This document shows positions 1 to 8,471 of a DNA stretch of 38,921 bases, one piece after another. This DNA is from Clostridiaceae bacterium DTU079 (lineage in GTDB: Bacteria > Bacillota > Clostridia > Acetivibrionales > Acetivibrionaceae): positions 1-38,921 of the forward strand of contig LFSC01000018.1 of NCBI GenBank assembly GCA_001512505.1, given 5' to 3'. How positions within the stretch are numbered: position 1 is the stretch's first letter; every line of letters begins with the position of its first letter. The notes below the pieces were generated by a model that did no database searches, was not told the DNA's origin, and worked only from the letters and a program-made list of their open reading frames with translations. A program made the translations under genes and the position numbers.

Positions 1-75
1 TACTTTATTTACTCCTTCTCAAACATTTGAAAAATGAAAGGAGTTTATTTGATGTAGACAATTAACCTTACCGTC

Positions 76-675
76 CTATATCTCACGCCGGCCCTCTAAA
101 GCCTTGGCCAGGGTTACTTCATCCGCATATTCCAAATCTCCGCCCACCGGTATTCCGTGTGCTATCCTTGTAGTCTTTATCCCTAAAGGCTTGACCAGCC
201 TCGAAATGTACATTGCAGTAGCTTCCCCTTCAATATTGGGGTTGGTCGCAATTATAACCTCTTTGACATCACCTTCGCCAATCCTGTCCAAAAGCTCCTT
301 AATCCTGATATCCTCCGGTCCGATTCCCTGCATTGGAGATATTACACCGTGCAAAACATGATAGAGTCCTTTGAACTCCCTTATCTTCTCCATTGCAACC
401 ACATCCCTCGGATCCTCTACAACACAGATTACCGATCTGTCCCTTTTATCCGAACTGCAAAGAGAACACACATCCGAATCGGTTAAATTACCGCAAACGG
501 AGCAGCTTTTGGTTTTCAATTTTGCCTCACTTATTGCATTTGCAAGCCTTTCTGCCTTTTCCTGAGACATATTCAAAATATGAAAAGCCAACCTCTGAGC
601 GGTCTTATGACCTATGCCGGGAAGCTTCTCAAACTCTTCTATAAGCCTTGCAACCGGTGCTGCGTAAAAGCTCAT
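76..675 (-). CDS. recR: Recombination mediator protein RecR
   Basis: RecR works with RecO/RecF at gapped DNA to load RecA. The 199-aa product has the family's usual length. Seen in order: an N-terminal helix-hairpin-helix ([17 protein letters not shown]), a four-cysteine zinc finger (CSVC...CSLC), and a Toprim domain beginning [17 protein letters not shown] nine bases upstream (684) is in frame, but the ATG at 675 gives the family start [15 protein letters not shown] and has AAGGGTG at good spacing, so I chose it. It is the last gene of the minus-strand dnaX-ybaB-recR block, the usual order in Firmicutes. Identification is secure. Confidence 0.97.
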   Translation of the reverse strand: MSFYAAPVARLIEEFEKLPGIGHKTAQRLAFHILNMSQEKAERLANAISEAKLKTKSCSVCGNLTDSDVCSLCSSDKRDRSVICVVEDPRDVVAMEKIREFKGLYHVLHGVISPMQGIGPEDIRIKELLDRIGEGDVKEVIIATNPNIEGEATAMYISRLVKPLGIKTTRIAHGIPVGGDLEYADEVTLAKALEGRREI

Positions 676-704
676 GATATTCACCCTTATCCTTTAAACA
701 TCAA

Positions 705-1046
705 TTAAAACAAGCCTGGTATTCCACCCAATCCTCCTGTAATTTTGCTAACCTCGGTTGATACCATTTCGTCAGCTTTTCTCAAAGCTTCATTAACTGC
801 AGCCAAAATCAGATCCTGGAGCATCTCAACATCGTCAGGGTCAACAACCTCGGGTTTTATTGTAATTTCCTTAATATCTTTCCTTCCTGTGGCTACAACG
901 GTAATTGCTCCTCCACCTGCAGAAGCTTCAACGGTTTTTTCCTTCAGCTCCTCCTGAACTCTTTCCATCTCCCTCTGCATCTTCTGAGCCTGTTTTACCA
1001 AATTTCCCATATTACCGCCGAATCCCGGAAAACCACCTTTTGCCAT
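705..1046 (-). CDS. ybaB: YbaB/EbfC family nucleoid-associated protein
   Basis: Small DNA-binding protein of the YbaB/EbfC family (113 aa, usual size), almost always encoded between dnaX and recR. The sequence shows the Gly/Phe-rich N-terminus ([20 protein letters not shown]), a charged helix, then the conserved core around [11 protein letters not shown] and [21 protein letters not shown]. It ends in the Gly-rich tail [15 protein letters not shown] lies nine bases before the ATG. It sits 29 bases upstream of recR and is probably co-transcribed with dnaX and recR. Members bind DNA as dimers; the role in this organism is inferred only. Confidence 0.96.
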   Translation of the reverse strand: MAKGGFPGFGGNMGNLVKQAQKMQREMERVQEELKEKTVEASAGGGAITVVATGRKDIKEITIKPEVVDPDDVEMLQDLILAAVNEALRKADEMVSTEVSKITGGLGGIPGLF

Positions 1047-1190
1047 TCGTATCTACCTCCAATTTATTTTTAAATCTTTATTTCTATATAAAAAATGCCT
1101 ATTAAACATTATATATTAATATATCCCTAAAATGCCAGAATAATTTTGGAAAACATGAAATTTCCCGTTGAAAATCCCTCTAACCAAAGC

Positions 1191-2834
1191 CTACTCATCA
1201 ATTATATTTAAGTTCAAATTTAACTTGTCCGCTATATTTTGTGCCTTTTCAACCAGCTCATCCTTTTCTTCCTTCTTGCTTGTATCCACGGTATCTTCCT
1301 CATCAAGGCATTTTACCCGGACTTCTTTTCCAAGACATTTGCATAAACAGGACTCAACAACCTCAAGATTTTCGGCTTTTGAGACATACATTTTGTTAAA
1401 GCTGCAGCCGCTTTTAAATACTACCCCCACCACTTTATCGCTTATCTCTATAACCTTTGAATCCAAGAGATTGGTATAAAGAACCATTCTTCCCTTGTCC
1501 TTAAGTTCCTTCAATACATCCTCCCAAACCTCGAGTCCTTTAATATTCGCAGCTTTATTTCCTTTCTTCTCTTGAGTTTTAACATCCGCCGCCGGAACTT
1601 TACCGGTATTTCCGGTACTTTCGGATTCTTTCGCTATATCGGATTTATCATCGGAGCAGGAAACAACAATTCCCTTTTCCATTATTTCGTTAATCCTCTT
1701 TTCAAGGAATTGAATTCTCTCCGTCAGCTCCAATTCCGTCGGATTAACTTTACCTTCGCATAGCTTGATAAGTGCTGCCTCCAGCAAAATCCTCGGATGG
1801 GCGGACCACTTCAACGTTCCCTCCAAAGATGAAAGTTCCTTAATTATCGCCATTATTTCAAACCGCTCGAGCCCTACGAGCTGTTCCTTCATCTTTTGAA
1901 GTATGTCCTCCTGAACATCTATTATATCCTCGGGATTGGACACCGAACTGCATATAAGAAGGTTTCTGTAGTACAACACCAGCTCCGAAACAAATTGGGA
2001 TATGTCCTTACCCTCCATCACCAATCTGTTCACTGCTTCAAGAACCTTTCCCACATCTTGGTTCTTGATGTTATCCACAACCTCGACTATAAAAGTGTCG
2101 GTAACCAAACCTACTACCTTTAAAACATCCTCGTATGTCAGCTCCTTGTTTCCAAGGGATATGCACTGGTCCAATATGCTAATGGCATCCCTCAGGGCTC
2201 CGTCAGACAATTTTGCAATAAGCCTCGACGCATCTTCCTTTATGTCTACTCCGCTTTCCCCGGCAATATATTCTATCCTTTTTGCAATACTATCTACAGA
2301 AATTCTTCTGAAATCAAACCTCTGGCACCTTGATAATATGGTTGCAGGCAATTTATGAGGCTCCGTGGTTGCAAGGATAAAAATCACGTGGGAAGGGGGT
2401 TCCTCCAACGTCTTAAGGAGTGCATTAAAGGCTCCTGTCGAAAGCATATGAACCTCATCAATAATATAAACCTTGTATTTTGCTTTGGAAGGGGTGTATA
2501 CAACTTCGTCTCTTAATTCTCTTACATTGTCAACTCCGTTATTTGAAGCGGCATCTATTTCAATTACATCCAAAAGGCTTCCGTTAAGAATGCCCTTGCA
2601 TATTTCACATTCATTACAGGGGTCACCGTCTTTAGGATTTAAACAGTTTACTGCTCTGGAGAATATTTTGGCCATTGTTGTCTTACCGGTACCCCTCGTT
2701 CCGCTGAAAAGATAGGCATGGGCAATACGTCCGGTATTGATGCTGTTTCTTAATGTCTTTACAACATGCTCCTGCTCCACAACATCTTCAAAGACCAGCG
2801 GTCTCCATTTTCTATACAGAGCTAAGTATGCCAT
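1191..2834 (-). CDS. dnaX: DNA polymerase III subunits gamma/tau
   Basis: Clamp-loader ATPase of the replisome. The 547-aa protein shows the Walker A motif GTRGTGKT, the zinc-binding segment CLNPKDGDPCNECEIC, Walker B around YIIDEVHMLS and the sensor region LATTEPHKLPATILSRCQRF. A charged linker (about residues 385-435) and a C-terminal domain follow. The ATG at 2834 gives the family start MAYLALYRKWRP with GGGGTGGGAG upstream. An in-frame GTG at 2849 is less likely because its ribosome site would be too close. I saw no obvious slippery frameshift signal for a short gamma form. It follows the SRP RNA gene on the same strand. Confidence 0.97.
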   Translation of the reverse strand: MAYLALYRKWRPLVFEDVVEQEHVVKTLRNSINTGRIAHAYLFSGTRGTGKTTMAKIFSRAVNCLNPKDGDPCNECEICKGILNGSLLDVIEIDAASNNGVDNVRELRDEVVYTPSKAKYKVYIIDEVHMLSTGAFNALLKTLEEPPSHVIFILATTEPHKLPATILSRCQRFDFRRISVDSIAKRIEYIAGESGVDIKEDASRLIAKLSDGALRDAISILDQCISLGNKELTYEDVLKVVGLVTDTFIVEVVDNIKNQDVGKVLEAVNRLVMEGKDISQFVSELVLYYRNLLICSSVSNPEDIIDVQEDILQKMKEQLVGLERFEIMAIIKELSSLEGTLKWSAHPRILLEAALIKLCEGKVNPTELELTERIQFLEKRINEIMEKGIVVSCSDDKSDIAKESESTGNTGKVPAADVKTQEKKGNKAANIKGLEVWEDVLKELKDKGRMVLYTNLLDSKVIEISDKVVGVVFKSGCSFNKMYVSKAENLEVVESCLCKCLGKEVRVKCLDEEDTVDTSKKEEKDELVEKAQNIADKLNLNLNIIDE

Positions 2835-2864
2835 AGAATATTCTCCCACCCCTCTTAAATATTA

Positions 2865-2891
2865 AAATAAGCTATTTAAAATTAAATAGCT
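2865..2891 (-). terminator. AT-rich hairpin after ffs
   Basis: AGCTATTT (2870-2877) and AAATAGCT (2884-2891) form an 8-bp stem with a 6-nt loop, followed on the minus strand by TATTTTAAT. It lies between the SRP RNA and dnaX and could end or process the RNA. The stem is only A/T-rich, so termination may be partial and dnaX may also be read from the ffs promoter. Confidence 0.5.
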
Positions 2892-2908
2892 TTTTGATAT
2901 ATAATAAT

Positions 2909-3177
2909 GGCCGTGCACCTATCCTTGACATGCCTATACAAGCGTTACCAGTGCAGTTAGCTCTAACCAGGCTTTCCCGCGGCACACGGAAAGGACTACT
3001 TACCGCTGCTTTCTTCCGAACCTGACGGGGTTCATAGGTTTCCATTGCGCAGGACCCGGTTTTCATTGCCACTTACAAAGGGCAGACCTTACAGAAACAT
3101 GCCTGAAATAGGAATTCAACCCTGCTATAGCGGATTGCAGGAATAGGGCACCGCTACCTCCCCATCTAGCACGGCCA
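2909..3177 (-). ncRNA. ffs: Signal recognition particle RNA (large, Bacillus-type)
   Basis: About 269 nt, read on the minus strand. The 5' end contains the Alu-domain sequence GCTAGATGGGGAGGTAGCGG typical of Firmicutes large SRP RNA. The Ffh-binding apical hairpin (domain IV) is seen as GTCAGGTTCGGAAG followed by AAAGCAGCGG. The ends pair (GGCCGTGC with GCACGGCC). A strong promoter lies about 60 bases upstream, so the transcript should have a 5' leader that is trimmed, as known for Bacillus scRNA. Exact mature ends are estimated from the terminal helix. Confidence 0.93.
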
Positions 3178-3239
3178 AATATTAACTTGTTTATTTCCCC
3201 CATAAAAATAAAACATCATATTTATGGAGCACTCAATAT

Positions 3240-3268
3240 ATTATACTTAATTATTGCTAATTCATCAA
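3240..3268 (-). promoter_or_regulatory. SigA-type promoter of ffs
   Basis: On the minus strand: -35 TTGATG (3268-3263), a 17-bp spacer, and a perfect -10 TATAAT (3245-3240). Transcription should start near 3232, about 55 bases before the mature SRP RNA. Confidence 0.85.
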
Positions 3269-3406
3269 GACATTTTGTCTATTTATTATAAAGAAAAATA
3301 ATCCAACCGGCATTAGCCCGAAACTGAGTTTAAAAAGAAAAGCCCCTCCGGGTGCATATTTTTGAAGCCGAGTAAAATGCACAAGATCAAAGTATAATAA
3401 ATTATA

Positions 3407-3490
3407 GAGCCTGTCAATACGCCGGGGAGAGGGAAAGTATCCCTTTAGCGAAGCACATCTTGCTTGGCCCCACGGAATATTTACAGGCTC
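3407..3490 (-). repeat. 84-nt terminal-inverted-repeat element, copy 1
   Basis: Bounded by GAGCCTGT and ACAGGCTC. The inverted ends match over about 18 of 22 positions, and the interior can fold into further hairpins (AAGCA/TGCTT, AGGGA/TCCCT, GGGG/CCCC). A second element of exactly the same length lies at 29574-29657. When this copy is read on the minus strand, both begin GAGCCTGTA.ATA..CCGTGG and end CGTA.T.ACAGGCTC. No flanking target duplication is evident. It could be a MITE-like relic or a structured RNA; no transposase is present. Confidence 0.6.
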
Positions 3491-3979
3491 CGGTTCGGTA
3501 CAAATCAGTTTTTGCCTTTAAATCTTTCATTTTCATGTATAACTGTTTTTGCAGTGTTGCTTTCAATAAAATTGGAATAATATTTGGTATATTTGTCAAG
3601 AACCTTCCTATCGTTTTTATTAAGCCCTGTTACTGCATACTTTTCTTTCCTGTCCATAATATCACATCCAGTACTCTTTTAATGTTTAACTTATTTGGTA
3701 GGTCTATTCTAAAGCTGTAATTTACATTATTAAAATATGAAGAATAACAAGTTATTATTACAGGAAGCTTATTCATCCGATGGTATTTTGATAATACCAC
3801 ATTTTTATTTAAATTAAACAACCCATTAAAGCGGGTATTTTGCTTATATAAAGAAAATACGGAAGAAGCATGGTATTTATTTATAAAAACTTTTATAGTA
3901 TACTATGGAAAGTAGAACTAATCGTTTTTCTTCTACAATATGTTTCACAAAAACACAATTGTACTGGAGAGAGTTGATA
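3491..3979. other. AT-rich intergenic DNA upstream of the LytTR regulator
   Basis: I see no convincing gene here: the reading frames lack ribosome sites and codon bias. A short stem ACCC/GGGT at 3822-3837 and a 12-bp palindrome ATAGTATACTAT (about 3895-3906) precede the regulator gene. The palindrome overlaps a -10-like TATACT at 3899 without a good -35 box. Confidence 0.4.
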
Positions 3980-4687
3980 ATGCTTCAAATTGTAATATGT
4001 GAAGACGATAAGGAATTTCTGGTTCAACTTACAAACATGATCCAGAGTATTTTAAATAACAACAAAATAAACGGTGAAATCCTCTGTTCCACTAGCAATG
4101 CCAGAGATGTGGAGTTTGCTTTGGCTTCAGGAAAGGCTAACACCTTTTTCCTTGATATAGATTTAAAAAATTCGGAAAACGGCTACGCTCTGGCCGAAAA
4201 GATAAGAAAAAGCAACCCTCACGCCTATATTGTATTTGTAACCGGACATTTTGAGTATGTCCTTCATGCCTTTAAGGTATATACCTTTGATTTTTTACAA
4301 AAGCCCATAACGTCGGAAATCTTGGAGCAATGTTTGCAAAGAATTTACGACCATTACTTGAGTGTATCGAACAACTGTAAATATATTGAAATTAAATCCG
4401 GGCCCAGCCTTTATATAATCAAAATCAACAATATAGTGTATATAGAGCGTTTTAAACGTGACACAATAATTTACATGACCAATGGCCAGATAACCTGCCA
4501 TGATTCTCTGGAAAACTTGCTAAAGAAATTAAATGACAGCAATTTTGTGCGCTGCCATAAATCTTTTATAGCCAACAGGCAGTTCATCACCCAAATTGAC
4601 CAAAAAGAACGAAGTATAGTTTTTGAAACCGGTCAAAAATGTTCCTTCGGAAGAAAATATAAAAACGATATCAATAATGCTTTTTAA
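3980..4687 (+). CDS. LytTR-family response regulator (AgrA-like)
   Basis: A 235-aa two-domain regulator. The N-terminal receiver starts MLQIVICEDD (acidic pair D9/D10), has the phospho-acceptor Asp59 in FFLDID, and the conserved Lys in FLQKP near residue 106. The C-terminal half is a LytTR DNA-binding domain (about residues 135-235) with the family signature FVRCHKSFIANRQFI. The ATG at 3980 follows GGAGAGAG and gives the canonical receiver start; an in-frame ATG at 3905 would add 25 atypical residues. It converges on the AgrD-like operon at 5.1-6.2 kb, so it may answer that peptide. No cognate histidine kinase is encoded nearby. Confidence 0.9.
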   Translation: MLQIVICEDDKEFLVQLTNMIQSILNNNKINGEILCSTSNARDVEFALASGKANTFFLDIDLKNSENGYALAEKIRKSNPHAYIVFVTGHFEYVLHAFKVYTFDFLQKPITSEILEQCLQRIYDHYLSVSNNCKYIEIKSGPSLYIIKINNIVYIERFKRDTIIYMTNGQITCHDSLENLLKKLNDSNFVRCHKSFIANRQFITQIDQKERSIVFETGQKCSFGRKYKNDINNAF

Positions 4688-4702
4688 TATTGATATCTCC
4701 AA

Positions 4703-4754
4703 AAACTGCGTCCATTGTTCGCATTTTTATCAATACAAGCAATAAACGCAGTTT
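4703..4754. terminator. Inverted repeat downstream of the LytTR gene
   Basis: AAACTGCGT (4703-4711) and ACGCAGTTT (4746-4754) pair perfectly over 9 bp around a 34-nt loop, just after the stop codon. There is no strong U-tract, so termination is uncertain. Confidence 0.35.
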
Positions 4755-4908
4755 CCGGGCAAAGTTTATCGAACACAAAATCTGAGATTATACGTCAACA
4801 TATTATACATATATATTTTACTATATTTTTTGAATTTTTTAATGCAAATTGCGCAAAAAGCACAATATCCTACACATAAAGCAGTTACTTTTAAAAAAAG
4901 CAAATATA

Positions 4909-4939
4909 ATGCATTTCGTGACAAAATATATGCATTTCG
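4909..4939 (+). repeat. 10-bp direct repeats 21 bp apart (possible LytTR operator)
   Basis: ATGCATTTCG occurs at 4909-4918 and 4930-4939, exactly 21 bp start to start. Two helical turns is the geometry used by LytTR regulators on paired 9-bp sites. A TATAAT-like box (4905-4910) overlaps the first copy. The site lies between the convergent LytTR gene and the AgrD operon terminator, not upstream of an obvious gene, so the operator reading is only inference. Confidence 0.35.
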
Positions 4940-4973
4940 CGAATAATTCAAAAGTGAAGTAAATTTTTTACAT

Positions 4974-5002
4974 CAAAAAGGCACCCTGTAAGGCGGGTGC
5001 CT
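4974..5002 (-). terminator. Intrinsic terminator of the AgrD-like operon
   Basis: On the minus strand AGGCACCC, an 8-nt loop and GGGTGCCT are followed by TTTTT. It is a strong GC stem about 120 bases after the peptide gene stop. Confidence 0.9.
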
Positions 5003-5121
5003 AAAGAAACTCATATCAATCTAATATACTGATATGTAGCAAGTAACGTGTCGCTCATTTAATCTTCAAGATTAATCTCTTGAAGTTCTCTCATTGAAGA
5101 TGTCATTGAAGTAAAGTCAAA

Positions 5122-5244
5122 TTATTTCTGTAGTGCCTTCGGTACCCTTGGTTGATAGAAGAACCAATAAGATGCTGTGCTTGAAACAAGAGTTGCAATT
5201 ACAAACAATACAGCTGATACTACCCCTAAAACCTTACCCTTCAT
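5122..5244 (-). CDS. agrD: AgrD-like cyclic autoinducer peptide precursor (Ser variant)
   Basis: A 40-aa precursor: a short basic start (MKGK), a hydrophobic amphipathic leader (VLGVVSAVLFVIATLVSS), then TASYWFFYQPRVPKALQK. The A-x-W-x-x-Y-Q-P-x-x-P-K-x-L pattern is that of the clostridial AgrD family. The residue that forms the ring in most members is Cys; here that position is Ser. A lactone such as cyclo-Ser-Tyr-Trp-Phe-Phe would be expected rather than a thiolactone (inference). AGGGGGATG lies upstream of the ATG. It is 65 bases downstream of the six-helix protein gene and shares its terminator. AgrB, needed for maturation, is not in the window. Confidence 0.82.
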   Translation of the reverse strand: MKGKVLGVVSAVLFVIATLVSSTASYWFFYQPRVPKALQK

Positions 5245-5309
5245 AATAACATCCCCCTGTTTTTTTATTTAATAGAACAGATCTTTCAACCTGCCCTATT
5301 AGTGCGACT

Positions 5310-6158
5310 TCAGCTGCTGGCGATCTTATCGTCAACATCGTTTTTCATAGACTCAAGAAATTTCTTTACCTCGTTATATTCCTTCGAGTCGATCAGGGAA
5401 CATATATAATTTATATTCTGTATAATCTCTCTTCCATCGTACTTTCTCTTTAACTCTTCCTCTTTTTTAATGATGTCTCCCATTTTAAATACGCTTCTTA
5501 CCAAAATCACGGAAAACACTATGTTAAGTACCAAACACAATATAACCAAAGCCTTATTGATTGTAGTCTCAGACATATTAATATTATTGAAAAACAGAGT
5601 ATATATAATAAACAGATTCAAATATCCAAAAGCCAATTGCAAAATCAAAAACCTTATTCGACTTATATATAGCTTGTCCTTAGTTTTCTGTTTCAAATAA
5701 TGAATATTGATATTGGCTTTATAAAATCCATAGCAGGTAAGAAACATAACCATGAAGTAAACCATTGCACTGGGTATTGTTACATAGGGATATGCGTCGA
5801 ATTCCTGTCCCGATAGTCCGGTTATTAGAAAAATTGTATTAATAATTGTGCCCTGCGCCACACCGAAAATCACTAAAGTTACCAAACTTCCAATAATCGT
5901 CTCAACAAAATCCAGCCGATATGCAACATATATTAGTGCTGTAAATATTACAAATTGAGGTAATACGCAAAAGAGTGAATCGGAAATTAAGTACCTGATT
6001 ATATAAAATGCAATTGCTGCTAATACTCCCACACACCATACTTTCCAAAGTTTCACTTTTTCATTTTTACCTAAAATCAGCCACGCAAACGATGACATTA
6101 AAAACTGTTCAGGTAACGAAATCGAAAAAAACAATATAACCGAATCCCAAGTAATCAT
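5310..6158 (-). CDS. Multi-helix membrane protein, AgrC sensor-like, no kinase domain
   Basis: A 282-aa protein with about six to seven hydrophobic helices in residues 1-215, resembling the membrane sensor half of AgrC-type kinases. A cytoplasmic helical tail follows (IIKKEEELKRKYDGREII...EVKKFLESMKND), which looks like the Spo0B/DHp-type helical region. The usual phospho-accepting His of the R-H-D motif is absent (KYD is seen), and the protein ends before any ATPase domain. The DNA after the stop has no continuation of a kinase in any frame. GAGAGG precedes the ATG. It could be a peptide sensor working without its own kinase, an immunity-like protein, or an unrelated membrane protein; function unknown. 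Confidence 0.75.
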   Translation of the reverse strand: MITWDSVILFFSISLPEQFLMSSFAWLILGKNEKVKLWKVWCVGVLAAIAFYIIRYLISDSLFCVLPQFVIFTALIYVAYRLDFVETIIGSLVTLVIFGVAQGTIINTIFLITGLSGQEFDAYPYVTIPSAMVYFMVMFLTCYGFYKANINIHYLKQKTKDKLYISRIRFLILQLAFGYLNLFIIYTLFFNNINMSETTINKALVILCLVLNIVFSVILVRSVFKMGDIIKKEEELKRKYDGREIIQNINYICSLIDSKEYNEVKKFLESMKNDVDDKIASS

Positions 6159-6197
6159 ATTCAGGAACCTCTCATGTTGTTAATATGAATTTATCAT

Positions 6198-6227
6198 ATT
6201 GTATCACAATTATCAATACAAATACAA
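6198..6227 (-). promoter_or_regulatory. Promoter of the AgrD-like operon
   Basis: Minus strand: -35 TTGTAT (6227-6222), 18-bp spacer, -10 TACAAT (6203-6198). Start expected near 6191, giving a leader of about 33 bases before the membrane protein gene. Confidence 0.55.
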
Positions 6228-6271
6228 AACACCATATTATTCGACTTTATTTATCGGCGTTTTCGACATAT

Positions 6272-6290
6272 AAGCAACATTGTGTTGCTT
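6272..6290 (-). terminator. Hairpin after the amidotransferase-like gene
   Basis: AAGCAACA, a 3-nt loop and TGTTGCTT form an 8-bp stem 44 bases after the stop of the 6334-7053 gene. The minus-strand downstream sequence (ATATGTCG) is U-poor, so it may be a weak terminator. Confidence 0.45.
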
Positions 6291-6333
6291 TTTAGGGACC
6301 CGATTTTTCGTCTCTTCAGCGTTTTTTATTTAT

Positions 6334-7053
6334 TTATTTATCGGTATGGTCTACAAAAACTTTAAACAATTCTAAAAAAAGCGGATCCCTTTCCCACATT
6401 AGCTCCGGGTGCCACTGAACACCTACTGCAAACCTACAGCCCGTATGCTCAATCGCTTCAATTATACCATCTTCGCTTCTTGCTGTCACTATAAAACCCG
6501 GTGCAGCATCCCTAACTGCCTGGTGGTGGAAGGAATTTACACAAATCAAATCCTTGTTGTGTGCATTATAAACTATTGATTCCTTTTCCGCTTTGACTAT
6601 ATGGGTAGGATACCACTTGGGTGCATTTTGAGAATGCTTTATAAGCTCCTTATCTTTAATCTGGGAATAAATATCCTGATATATAGTACCTCCCATTGCT
6701 ATATTCATTACCTGCATTCCTCTGCAAATCCCCAATACCGGCTTATCCCTCGCTATCGCCTGTCTTGCAATAAACAGCTCCATGCTGTCTCGGTAAGGAG
6801 ATATTTCTCCGTTAAATCTTAAATTCCATTCCCCCCAATGTACCGCATCAACATCCGGTCCACCGGAAAGGAGAAACCCGTCAAAGCTCTCAATCATTTC
6901 CGACAACAATTTCTCGTCTTCCGTTATAGGAAGAAGAACAGGCATACCCCCGGATAAAATTATTGCGTCACTATAACCTCTGTTTAGAAACATCCTGTTT
7001 TCACTATAATCAAAACCCGGTGTTATGCCTATCAACGGCCTCTTGTCCTTCAT
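6334..7053 (-). CDS. Class-I glutamine amidotransferase-like hydrolase (peptidase C26, PuuD-like)
   Basis: A 239-aa protein of the gamma-glutamyl-GABA hydrolase family, which cleaves gamma-glutamyl amide bonds. The nucleophile Cys is seen in GICRGMQVMN, the catalytic His/Glu in QWHPE, and the N-terminal segment RPLIGITPGFDYSENR matches the family. GGAGG lies nine bases before the ATG. It is 65 bases downstream of glnA with no terminator between, so it is probably the second gene of the glnA operon and under the same leader attenuator. The real substrate is unknown; turnover of a gamma-glutamyl compound would fit the nitrogen context. Confidence 0.9.
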   Translation of the reverse strand: MKDKRPLIGITPGFDYSENRMFLNRGYSDAIILSGGMPVLLPITEDEKLLSEMIESFDGFLLSGGPDVDAVHWGEWNLRFNGEISPYRDSMELFIARQAIARDKPVLGICRGMQVMNIAMGGTIYQDIYSQIKDKELIKHSQNAPKWYPTHIVKAEKESIVYNAHNKDLICVNSFHHQAVRDAAPGFIVTARSEDGIIEAIEHTGCRFAVGVQWHPELMWERDPLFLELFKVFVDHTDK

Positions 7054-7118
7054 GGGCGATAGCCTCCGTGTTATATTTATCTAAATTAAAATATATGCAA
7101 ACCGGCCAACAATAGACC

Positions 7119-8453
7119 TTAATACTTCGTCAAATAATTGTCTATTTCCCACTGTGTTACTCTGGTAGTATAATTGTACCATTCCTCTTCCTTGGCCATT
7201 ATATATTTATTGAATACATGGTCACCAAGAACCTGCCTTACCAACTCACTTTTCTTGGTCTCATCTATCGCTTCCTTCAAGCTCTTGGGCAAACATTCTA
7301 TTCCGTGTTTAATTCTTTCCTCCTCACTCATCTCAAAGATGTTCATATCCGTTGAAGAAGGAGGATCAATCTTTTTCTCAATACCGTCCAATCCGGCCGC
7401 TAATATAGCAGCTAAAGCCAGATACGGATTACATGCCGGATCGGGATTTCTTAATTCAACCCTTGTAGCTTCCCCTCTTGCAGCCGGTATTCTAATCAGC
7501 GGGCTTCTGTTTTTTGCAGACCAGGCAACATATACCGGAGCTTCATAACCCGGCACCAATCTCTTATATGAGTTGACAATCGGATTGGTCAGCGAAGCAA
7601 TAGCCCTTATATGCTTCATAATACCGCCTATAAACCAGTAGGCGTCCTGACTTAATTCAAGAGGACCGTTCGGGTCGTAAAACACGTTTTTCCCGTTTTT
7701 AATAAGTGAAGTATTGATATGCATTCCCGAACCGCAAATTCCATATATCGGCTTGGGCATAAAAGTAGCATGAAGCCCGTGTCTTTGAGCTACAGTTTTT
7801 ACCACAAGCTTAAATGTCAAAATTGCATCCGCAGTATTTAATGCATCGCTGTATTTAAAATCAATTTCATGCTGTCCGGGTGCAACCTCATGGTGGGACG
7901 CCTCAATCTCAAATCCCATATCCTCCAGGTCAAGGCAAACATCTCTTCTTGCATTTTCACCCAGATCCACCGGTCCGAGATCGAAATATCCTCCATTGTC
8001 ATGGGTTATTATCGTGGGTTTTCCTTCCGCATTCAATTGAAAGAGGAAGAACTCGCATTCCGGTCCCACATTGAAGGTTTCATATCCCATATCATTAGCC
8101 TTTTTTAAGGCTTTTCTCAAAACATATCTCGGATCTCCCTCAAAAGGTGTTCCATCGGGATTGTATACATCACATATCAGCCTTGCAACTTTCCCGTTCT
8201 GAGGCCTCCACGGAAGAATTACAAAAGTATCGGGGTCGGGCCTCAGGTACATATCCGACTCTTCTATTCTTGCAAATCCTTCGATTGATGAGCCGTCAAA
8301 CATACATTTATTGTCAAGTGCCTTCTCCAATTGGTCCGAAGTAATAGAAACATTTTTTAATATGCCGAATATGTCCGTAAACTGTAAGCGAATAAACTTA
8401 ACGTTCATTTCTTTGACCATTCTTAAAATATCTTCCTTTGAATACCTTGCCAT
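7119..8453 (-). CDS. glnA: Glutamine synthetase type I
   Basis: Makes glutamine from glutamate, ammonia and ATP; dodecameric and cytoplasmic. The 444-aa length and the sequence [22 protein letters not shown] (with the conserved Arg of feedback-sensitive GSI-alpha enzymes) place it in the short Firmicutes class. Also seen are ECEFF, the H-E-V-A-P-G-Q-H-E motif, and [13 protein letters not shown]. The typical 25-residue insertion and adenylylation site of GSI-beta are not seen. The ATG at 8453 follows GGGGGATAATT; an in-frame upstream start would run into the leader. A strong promoter and a hexaloop attenuator precede it. It is the only intact glutamine synthetase in the window. Confidence 0.97.
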   Translation of the reverse strand: MARYSKEDILRMVKEMNVKFIRLQFTDIFGILKNVSITSDQLEKALDNKCMFDGSSIEGFARIEESDMYLRPDPDTFVILPWRPQNGKVARLICDVYNPDGTPFEGDPRYVLRKALKKANDMGYETFNVGPECEFFLFQLNAEGKPTIITHDNGGYFDLGPVDLGENARRDVCLDLEDMGFEIEASHHEVAPGQHEIDFKYSDALNTADAILTFKLVVKTVAQRHGLHATFMPKPIYGICGSGMHINTSLIKNGKNVFYDPNGPLELSQDAYWFIGGIMKHIRAIASLTNPIVNSYKRLVPGYEAPVYVAWSAKNRSPLIRIPAARGEATRVELRNPDPACNPYLALAAILAAGLDGIEKKIDPPSSTDMNIFEMSEEERIKHGIECLPKSLKEAIDETKKSELVRQVLGDHVFNKYIMAKEEEWYNYTTRVTQWEIDNYLTKY

Positions 8454-8471
8454 AATTATCCCCCTTAAATC

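Noticed and set aside
2872..3072. 66-aa minus-strand ORF within the SRP RNA region
   Set aside because: It overlaps the conserved SRP RNA helices and has no ribosome site; the RNA explains the sequence.
4909..4963. Short + strand peptide MHFVTKYMHFANNSKVK created by the direct repeats
   Set aside because: No ribosome site; the repetition follows simply from a 21-bp period being divisible by three.
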